64,000 nt of DNA from Bicyclus anynana. Its lineage: Eukaryota > Arthropoda > Insecta > Lepidoptera > Nymphalidae. Of the stretch, positions 36,365 to 45,900 are shown in pieces. The notes under the pieces were generated by a model. It was not told the origin of the DNA. It saw nothing but the letters and a program-made list of their open reading frames with translations, and did not search any database. Positions within the stretch are counted from its first letter, which is position 1; every line of letters begins with the position of its first letter. The DNA is taken from the NCBI RefSeq assembly GCF_947172395.1, contig NC_069105.1, positions 558,001-622,000 on the forward strand, in the 5' to 3' direction. The position numbers were made by a program, and so were the translations under genes.

Positions 36365-36510
36365 TTATAGTGTTTTTCAGATAGCATGAGCATGGGTACG
36401 GTGACAGTTCGATTTACTCCTGAAAGTTTGCCACGATTCACGATAATAGTACGCATTATGAACGTCATAAGGCAACTGTCATACCCATGCTATCTGTAAA
36501 ACACTTAAGC
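36365..36510. mobile_element. Foldback element, about 30-bp arms
   Basis: GTTTTTCAGATAGCATGAGC, CATGGGTACGGTGACAGTT pairs with AACTGTCATACCCATGCTAT, CTGTAAAACACTT. The spacer holds a partial inverted copy as well. Confidence 0.65.
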
Positions 36511-37079
36511 AAACTTTCGCGACTGCTTCTATAATTCGCGCTGCAAAGATTCGACTAATTTATGAAAACAATGCGCGAATACCTGAAACTATTTTAATGT
36601 TTCGCGGTATATTCCGAAATTCGCGCGTGATTCGCATGTGAATATGGAGCGTGTATTATAGTCTATTGTTAAACGGTTGTTACGGTTTGCTTAAAGGAAG
36701 AGATAATTGCTGTATTGATCTTTCTCATCCCTTTGGGCGAATAACGCAAGTATTAGCTTATGGTCTTTGGGCTCTGGAACAAAATATTTATACATGACTA
36801 CTAAAATTTTGTGTATGTGATATTCATGGCGAATCAGACAAAACTATGAACGTAGCGAACCAGAGTGGTGGGTTATTCTTTTTCAGAGTATTTTCCAGAC
36901 TTTGGTGCATTCGATAACATAATATATGCTCCTTGAAATTTGTCCGAAAAGGTATCACTTGATTTTAAATATATTTCTAACTTTCTGACACACTATCATA
37001 TACATAAAATTTGAGCAGTGAGTTCATAAATAATTTAGTTTCTGAGTCAAAACTCCCCTTGTGAAACTTAAATGCGACT

Positions 37080-37295
37080 AATTGTAAGCATCCACAGATC
37101 CGTATCGTACGTATCGGACGCATCGCATCAAACGGATTGTAGTATTCTTCGTATAGGAAGTCATACAAGTGCGTCCACTGATCCGCATCGAACGGATTTT
37201 AACTATCGCAAAATTTAAAATCCGTTTGATATTGCATCAAAAGGATTTTAAATTTTGCATCCGATAAGCATGATGTGGATATGTGGACGCCGAAG
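37080..37295. mobile_element. Palindrome-rich MITE
   Basis: GTCCACTGATCCGCATC and GATGTGGATATGTGGAC are inverted at the ends of the right part; inside, GCAAAATTTAAAATCC and GGATTTTAAATTTTGC form a perfect 16-bp stem. A second decayed CATCCACAGATCCGTATC end is at 37088. Confidence 0.6.
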
Positions 37296-37668
37296 TTCAA
37301 AGTAACTCTACTAACAAAGGCTTCGCAGTGCACAATTTTACATGCTAACTTGTGACGTTTCATCTCCTTAACTAACTTAACCACATAACTATACCAATAA
37401 TTTTGGGAATGTCTCAAAGTGTCTTAACACTATCTAAACACAAAATACACTGACTTAATTTTACTTAGGTATAAAATTAACATTCAATTTGGATTTACCA
37501 CATTGCAAAAAATGGGCCCATAACCTAATAAGTTTGAGTTAACAATAAACAAACCTATTTTGTACGGGTCTTGACTTGATTTTATTTACCACTAGAAAGC
37601 CACTACATTTATAAGTGTCATGGGTTACATCTTATCCCTGTATGCTCTCGGAATCGGGAACTAACAGT

Positions 37669-37795
37669 GAAATTCATAGTCGTTGTAGGGGCACCCTCAG
37701 GGGATCATTTAGCCGCTGAGTGTCGAAATTGAAATTTGACACACAGCAGGTGAATGATCCCCTGAGGGTGCCCCCAGAACGTATATGAATTCCTC
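37669..37795. repeat. Long imperfect hairpin, about 60-bp stem
   Basis: GGGGCACCCTCAGGGGATCA pairs with TGATCCCCTGAGGGTGCCCC without mismatch. The pairing extends inwards (GAGTGTCGAAATT with AAATTTGACACAC) to a loop of a few bases and outwards (AAATTCATAGTCGTTG with ACGTATATGAATTC) with small mismatches. The whole transcript would fold like a miRNA precursor; a MITE with very short spacer is the alternative. Confidence 0.7.
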
Positions 37796-38224
37796 TGTAA
37801 GTGGGTAAAACCGCAGGGCGTCGGCTTAGGTAAAGTCAAGGGCATAATATCAAACCAATTTTTTTTTTAATTATTAAATATATAGGTTTGGAACAAGTAA
37901 AAAAACTAATTATAATTGTGGCAAATCCAAATCAAGTGCCAGTTAGCGTCAGGACTAACAAAACTTAGTCCTAGACAAAACTAAACTCACAAGGACAGTA
38001 CCCTGTTAATTCAAAAGCGAACTTAAATCCCTTGGACTTTCAACTTGGACCTTTAAAACTAGTTAAATTATCACTACGAATTGTCACACAATCATCTAAT
38101 GTTCTAAAAGGCTGTGTGGATCAGACCTTCGATATTTTATAAAAGTTAAAAGTTTGTCAGTACTCCTACCATAGGCAACTTAGTTATAAAAAATACTTTA
38201 GGCTAAGGTACTATGTGACAAATA

Positions 38225-38900
38225 AAACAATTAATAATGACTATGTGATTTGTCTGTAAGCCAAAGAAGTGGGTACAAGAGGAATGCCAGCAAAATATTT
38301 CTATAACATGCTTAAAGACCTTGAAGACCTCACTAGCAGCCAGGGCCCGATCCCGTGGGGGGAGTTTTTGCCAGAGCGGCAATAATGAGGGGCGGGTAAA
38401 AATTAAGTGCGGCAAAATGGAGTTATTTGACTTATTTGATTTCTTTCAACTCTCTCTCTCTTTCTCTAGTTGGCCTCTCATGACAGGATCGTGACCATCT
38501 TAGAGAGTTATCTTTAGATAGACAATGCTTTGCCATCAAGTACAGTCTCTAGCCATTTGAACGGCTCTATATAACTACTAATATATTATAATAATAAATA
38601 TTTTATCATAAATTTTAATAGTGTTTTATATTATATTAACATAGTTAAAAAAAAGGAAAAATAAATAAATGGGATAAAAAAAGTATTTTTGGAGAATGTA
38701 AGTAAGGGTCGGCAAAATGTATCATTGCTCGGAGCGGCGATATTTCTGGATCGGGCCCTGACTGCAGCAAGAAGTACGAGTATATTAGAACGGGTATCCA
38801 AAGCTGCTTTATAAGAATCCTAACAAATTTTAGAACACACTGTGAATCCATGGAATGCTATACCAAAACTTGCCCCTGATATGAGAGTGGGCTGACAAAC
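38225..38900 (+). repeat. Interspersed repeat of the 17780 family, split by a MITE
   Basis: TGTGATTTGTCTGTAAGCC, AGGAATGCCAGCAAAATATT and CTTAAAGACCTTGAAGACCT match the 17780 copy; the second half resumes at 38763 after a hAT-like insertion and continues to about 38900. Confidence 0.5.
38341..38762. mobile_element. hAT-like MITE
   Basis: Ends CAGGGCCCGATCC and GGATCGGGCCCTG are perfect inverted repeats. The flanking octamers CTAGCAGC and ACTGCAGC agree at five of eight positions and may be an old 8-bp duplication. It interrupts the repeat at 38225-38900. Confidence 0.65.
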
Positions 38901-39920
38901 TTTCAGCTCTTGTAAATTAGCAAAGGTCTGGGCATATACAGGTTTTATAATACTTTAAAAGTAATACTTCGATCACTGGTCGATGATATTTTAGAACAAA
39001 ACACAACCTACTCTGTCACAAGCACCAAAAACTAAAATGTGTGCGTTTTTGCTTCGAAAAAAGTCCACCACAACCATAAGGTTGTAAAGACATAAACGAG
39101 ATTTCTTAATTTACCCAAAAGAAAAATGAAATACTCAATTTTTGCTTTATACAATTTCTGTAGTAACTTTGTGATATTTTGTCAACCAACATAGATAAAA
39201 CAATACTAAAACAAAATGGCGTTTAAGCAAACATGATTGTGAATACTATCTACACTAAAAACGACTTAAAAAATTATAACTCACACTGAGTTAATAATTA
39301 TTATTAACACAGTTTAACAATAATACAGTTCGGAAAATCAGTGCGATTTACTATTTGTTTGGTTTGTACAAATAGAGTTTGTCGACCTGAGATTGGTAAC
39401 ATTACAAAAAAAATTATAGAACGCCATTGTGATATTACACTTCTCAGTGACTTTGATTTAAAAAGTCGAGGAAAATTTTTCAAATAGTGCCAACTATTCT
39501 ATTATACTGTTGTACTTACCTAGTAAGATTTCGGCAATTATAAACGGTACAAACACTCAAACATACCAAAATAAAGTGTGTATTCAAAGTGTGTTTCCTT
39601 AACTGTTTTTATGTGTCACTTGTTGATCCAGTCTATATGATACTGTTTCTACGTATTCTGGCTATACTATAAAACGTGCAGTTTTTAATTAGGGTAGGCG
39701 TTATGCTTGTGATATTATGTATTCTGTGGTTATACATAAAATATTGTTTTCTCAAGGTAGGCTGTGAATTTTTGCATTTATAAAGTGCACGCCACTGACA
39801 AACAGCAGGTCACATCGCTAGGAATATAATCCAAACTGTATTATTACTAAACTGCGAAAAGTTACATGTACAATCGCCTCAGAAACTCAAACGTGGTCAC
39901 CCAAAAACACAATAAACAAG

Positions 39921-42900
39921 TTATTCACACGCTAATTTGCTGTCAAACGAACTGAGAGCTATCCCAAACGCTTGCAAAGCGCACAAAGGATATCTAAAGT
40001 CCATAGTGAAGACATCCTCGGATATCCTCCCGAATTGCATCACCACATAGTCCGGCTCCGAATCGTGGACTATCTGAAAGTTCTTAACACTTGCCTGGGT
40101 AACTCTTCCATGGAAATTAAGCACATATGACTGGGTCTCATCGTTCCATACTGGTGTTTTGTTGTGCAATACAACAATGTCGTCCAGGTTCTGGCCTTTC
40201 CAACGTTCTAGAAGGGTTTCGCTGTCATCTTGGGGTGCTATTGTAACCCGTTGACGGTCCGGCGTCATACCGGGGAGAATGACCGTCATTTTCCGGGGGC
40301 CTTTGAAGCCTAGGACGTTTGTGTCCTGGAAAAATATTTAAAACAGTTAAATAAAGGAGAAAATTGTGTCAATTCGAATCACGATTTCAATGACATATCT
40401 TTTTTTTGAGTCGTGATACCCCAGTGGATATGACCTCTGCCTACGATTCCGGAGTATGTGGGTTCGAATCCAGTACGGTGTATGCACCTTTAACTTTTCA
40501 GTTCTGTGCATTTTATAAATATCACGTGTCTCATACGGTGAAGGAAAACATCGTGAGGAAACCTGCATACCAGGGAATTTTCTTAATTCTCTGCGTGTGT
40601 GAAGTCTGCCAATTCGCATTGGGCCAGCGTGGTGCCTAACTCCTCTCATTCTGAGAGGGGACTCGAGCTCAGCAATGAGCCGAATATGGTTTGATATGGA
40701 ATATTTTTTTATTGTAAGACCAGATAGACCTTGACTGCTATCTCACCTGATGATAAATGATAATGCAGTGTAAGATGGAAGCTGACTTACTTTGAAGGCT
40801 GATAAAAAGGTGATATTTTTATATCCTTTGCTTGTATATTTTGTGTCAGGCCTTACATTTCTCAAAGTGATATTCATGAAAATGTGTAAGTAGTAAGGGT
40901 ATTGATTAATAATTTTAAAAAATCCGTCCAAGTGTAAATAGGGGATGATGGGAGTTTACACCAAGTTTTTGTGGATGAACCTCAGACCTCGGTTAGTATA
41001 ATCTATACTTCTATACTAATACTATAAAGAGGTAAAGGTTGTGGTATTATAGGGGGTAATCCCTGGATCTACTGCACAGATTTTGAAAATTCTTTCACCA
41101 CTAGAAAGCCACGTTATTTCTGAGTGTCATAATCCATATTTCAGCATCGCATACTCACGGGAACGGGAAGTATGCGGGGCTAGTATCATATAACTTACGT
41201 ATACAACCGCAGCCAACTCGTGTCGAGGCGGGTCCCTGTGGTTCTTCCGCCACGCCTTGCCATTGTCATATACTGTGAACGCGGTGCCGAGTAGGTTGGA
41301 CCTTAGCTTGCCCGCAAAGCTGTCCGCTTGGCGAGTCAACTCAGTCGGGTCCGTTGACATCAGGTAATTTGAGGTCGCTGATTTTTTGCGTTTGCGGCCT
41401 GGAGTAGAGAAAAAGGTCATGAGATGCTTATGGGATATTCAGACTAATTAGTAGCCGTTATGGGCAGAGCAGGGCTAGGGTTTTCTCCTGATAGCCTGTA
41501 GGCTTAAAATTCGACAAACTACATATCTCGTGAAGAGAAACAGGCAAAATGTCGACCAGTAGCGACAAAGTTGTCCCAGTACCATGTACCCAGTACTATG
41601 TAAGTACCATGCACTGAAAGAAATAGAGATATTTCCGGTTTCGCCATAATTGGTTGATATTTGTTAATTTCTCTTCACGAGCATATCTTTGATCGCACTG
41701 TTGTCTTAATAGTGAGCAATAAGTAATTAGTATGGGTCTTTAAATTTATTTATATACTTTTCAAGTATGTAATATTTTGTGTTTACAAATTAAGGCCCTT
41801 AACCGTATCTAAAGTGATTAACTCTAAATGAGGTAAGTATATTTCTCTACCAAATGCATTTAGTTAATTAAGAATAAGAATAAGAATTGTTTTATTTGAA
41901 TAAACTCAGTACATAAATAGCAATGACGTCCTGGCCCTTAAACTAGGTAAGCCCGTGTCTTAAGGGCCAGTGACTTCCCTGGGTACATATGCTACATACA
42001 ATATCCATACAATATCCAAAAGAATTTTTACAAAGATCTTAAAAATACATTACTAAAAAAAAGTTTATAATTATTAATTTTGTGTGCATGTGTTAGTGCG
42101 TGTGTGTGTGTGTGTGTGTGTGTGTAAATACATGCATGCGTGAAAGTGCGAGTATGGCTGTGTGTGTGCGTGCGTGTGTGTGTATGCGGCTGTGTGTCGT
42201 GCGTATGAGTGTGACTTATAACTAGACTTCTTTAGTATTAATATTATTAATACTAAAGAAGTCTAGGTAATTGAACAGTTTAGTTTAGAATTTCAAATGT
42301 GCTTACCAGCAAGCAAAAACACTTTCTTCCCGTAATCTTTTTCGAGATGCAAGAAGTACGTGGGATACAACCCTCTGTCCATGCCCTTCCTGTCGCGCGC
42401 TATCCGGCACTTGTAGAGCGTGCCGTGTTTAGCGGGAGTTATTACGAACGTCTCCACAGCACCTTCCACTGACCCTTCGATTTCTGCCGTCTGGAAATAT
42501 ATAATAAGACATAAAATCCAACTGTTTCTATATATTTATCGCTAACTTTAGGACTCGTCAGGGATTGCTGAAGGTAAAACATCGTGAGGAAACTTCCATA
42601 CCTTCTCTACGCGTGTTAAGTCTGATAATCCGCATTGGGCCAGCGTGGTAGACTATTAGCCTAACCCCTTTCATTTTAGGAGGAGTCTCGTTATCAACAG
42701 CGAGCCGAATATAGGTTAATAATTATGGTAAACTTTTGGACTCTTAAGCAAAAGGGAACGGAGTATTTCTGCGTGATTAAATCAAAAATGAAAGAGATCA
42801 ACAAAATTAATAAAGGCCTCTTGTATGGACTTTCAAAGACCACGGTCTCGAGCCGCCAGCATCCAGCGGCTCCTTGTAACCTGCTTGCGGTCTTCAGTCT

Positions 42901-45900
42901 ACCTATGCGGGGTCTTCTCACTGCACTTTCCGATGCAGGGTCGCCATACCAGCACCTTGGAACCACAATGTCGATCGGCTCTGAGCTATAGGTACCTTTG
43001 ATGGCTATGGTTCTTCTGCGGGTCTCCTCATTTCTTATTTAATCACACAGAAATACATCAACCACACATACCTACATATTAAATTCAAAATAAACAGATA
43101 TTTTCGGGAGAACTTCGGAAATCAGATGACAACATTAAACTTAGAATAAACAAAAGCTTACCAAATACAATCGCTTCATTGTTGTAAAATTACTGTAGGT
43201 ATTTATACTCGTATTAATATAATAAACACAATATCACGTAAATATAAATTCCGAGAATTATCAAAGTTTTCCAAGACAATTTACTACGACCTGCTATTGC
43301 ATTCATGAATAGAGTGCCAATGCAAAATTTACAGATAATGAAAACTCATGGCTCATGAGTAAACAATACGTAACCTTAGTAGCCTACGTCATTTAACAGG
43401 AAATTATACTATGACTACTACGATCGTTCCCGGATAAAAAAATAAATATGCTATACATTTATCCATTACAATATGGGGAAATATAAACAACAAGAGATAG
43501 TTACAATGAAATTATCTTCAAATATAATATAGTCAATTTATGCACAACAAGCGGACGCCCGCGTGGAATTCAGTTTTTCACAAATCCCGCGGGAACCATG
43601 GATTTACCGGGAAGAAAAGTAGCCTATGTGTTAATCCAGACTAAAGTAGTAGCGGCGTTAAAGATAAATAAACATCCATACAAACTTTCGCGTTTATAAT
43701 ATTAGTAGGATTGAAACTTGACTACGTCAAAATTGTTTTCGCGGCAAAATGCTTTACTTTCCTACGGCAGCTGTTTATTAATAAACTAACACGACGTCCT
43801 GCGTTAGTTCTCGTTCCCGTGGGAATACAGAGATATAATATAGCCTATACATTTACAAATAGCATGACTATCTATTGGTACAAGAATTTTCTAAATCAGT
43901 TCAGTAGATCAGAGGAAACTTCTACAATTTCACAAACTTTACCTCTTTAGCAAATTCCCATATTTTATTCAGTACACTGTGAGGTGTACGTGCCAACTAT
44001 AATATCAAGGCATACATGTCTGAGAACACCTACTCAGTAATTACCAACAATGTACATAGTGACGCCGATTGCGTCATCACAACATTTGAGTACATTCCCG
44101 TATATGTTTGTTTTTCAATTCAGAATATAAGATACTAAGTGTGACACGCGCATGGAGAGGAGTTGCAAAAATTCTCGGTATACCTATAGTTTGAATTTAT
44201 ATGAAGAAGGAATGCACAAAGCTTATTTTTATATAATGATTTATTTATTTTGCTATCATCCGCGAAAAGTCGACGAACCCATGCGACGACGTCACCCAAG
44301 TCCGACAAAATACTCTCTACGTACGTTTCACCCCGAAACCAGAGCATCCTCAGCAGATGTTGACTCTACAACGTGCAATTGCAAAGACAGTCTTTGCAAT
44401 TGCACGTTGTAGAGGATGATTGCGGATGATAGCAATATAAATAAATCATTATATAATCATGATGAACGTCCGCAAAGTAACACCTGCGTCTATCCAATAT
44501 TTAAAAAAAGCATATTTTTATTTATCGGCTAGCGACGCCCGCTGCCTCTGTAGATATATGCTTTCTAAGATTTAGAACATTTACCTGGCTAGGAGAACTG
44601 TCTCTCTGCGCTCTGCTCTGCAAAGGCGCGACCGCTGCATCAGCACATACGTCATCGGTGCTTGCGTCGCGCCCCATGCTACACACTGGCTAACTTTCTT
44701 CTTTTTCCTTACTACCATTGTAGATATATTCTTCTCAAGATCTAGAACATTTACCTGGCTAGGCGAACTGTCTCTCTGCGCTCTGTTCTGCAAAGGCGCG
44801 ACCGCTGCATCAGCACATACGTCATCGGCGCTTGCGTCGCATCCCATGCTGCACACTGGCACACTTTCTCCTTCTTCCTTACTACCTTTGTAGATACATT
44901 CATCTCAAGATCTAAAACATTTACCTGGCTAGGAGAACTGTCTCTCTGCGCTCTGTTCTGCAAAGGCGCGACCGCTGCATCAGCACATACGTCATTGGCC
45001 CATGCGTCGCGCCCCATGCTGCACACTGGCTAACTTTCTTCTTCTTCCTTACTACCTTTGTAGATATATCCTTCTCAAGATCTAGAACATTTACCTGGCT
45101 AGGAGAACTATCTCTCTGCGCTCTGTTCTGTAAAGACGCGACATCGGTGCTTGTGTCGCGCCCCATGCTGCACACTGGCTAACTTTCTTCTTTTTCCTTA
45201 CTACCATTGTAGATATATCCTTCTCAAGATCTAGAACATTTACCTGGCTAGGAGAACTGTCTCTCTGCGCTCTGTTCTGCAAAGGCGCGACCGCTGCATC
45301 AGCACATACGTCATCGGTGCTCGCGTCGCGTCCCATGCTGCAGACTGGCACACTTTCTCCTTCCTCCTCACCGCTGCCTTCCCCAACATCATCTCCGACT
45401 GTTAGCACTTCTATTTGATTGCCAAGTTCTGTAACGATTTGTATTTTAGCATTATAATATCGGCCCATCTACACGCCTGATACCTTTTGTAGAAATTGTC
45501 AGAGGTATCAGATAACTCTTCCCCAAGTAACCCCGCTTCAATCTTAGACTGCATTATCATTTTACATTAGGTAAGTTAGCAGTCAAGGGCTAACTTGTAA
45601 AAGAATTTAAAAAAAAACATCTATTACAGGACTTCAATATGGGAGCTCAGGGTTGTGGTATTGAGGTCCAAACACCATGAAACTGGGTTCAGTTTCATGG
45701 TGTTTGGTTTCAATGTTTCCCTGCTTTCAATGATTCCCTGAGACTCGTACATAGTTTTTCTACTTCCGATTTAAAGCAATCACACTAATATTATAAAGGT
45801 GAAAGAGTGTGTGTGTGTGTGTAAGTGTGTATGTTTGTTCCTGGGCTGTGGCTACTGAAGCGACTTGACTGAAGTTTGGAAAAATAGATTTTACTTTGGA

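Noticed and set aside
42694..42991. Plus- and minus-strand frames of about 90 codons
   Set aside because: They cover a decayed LINE C-terminal fragment and a SINE tail; there are frameshifts relative to the reverse transcriptase family.
44581..45175. Four overlapping minus-strand frames as separate small genes
   Set aside because: They are the out-of-phase read-through of the 170-bp exon-end array of king tubby, each ending at the stop that overlaps the next donor.
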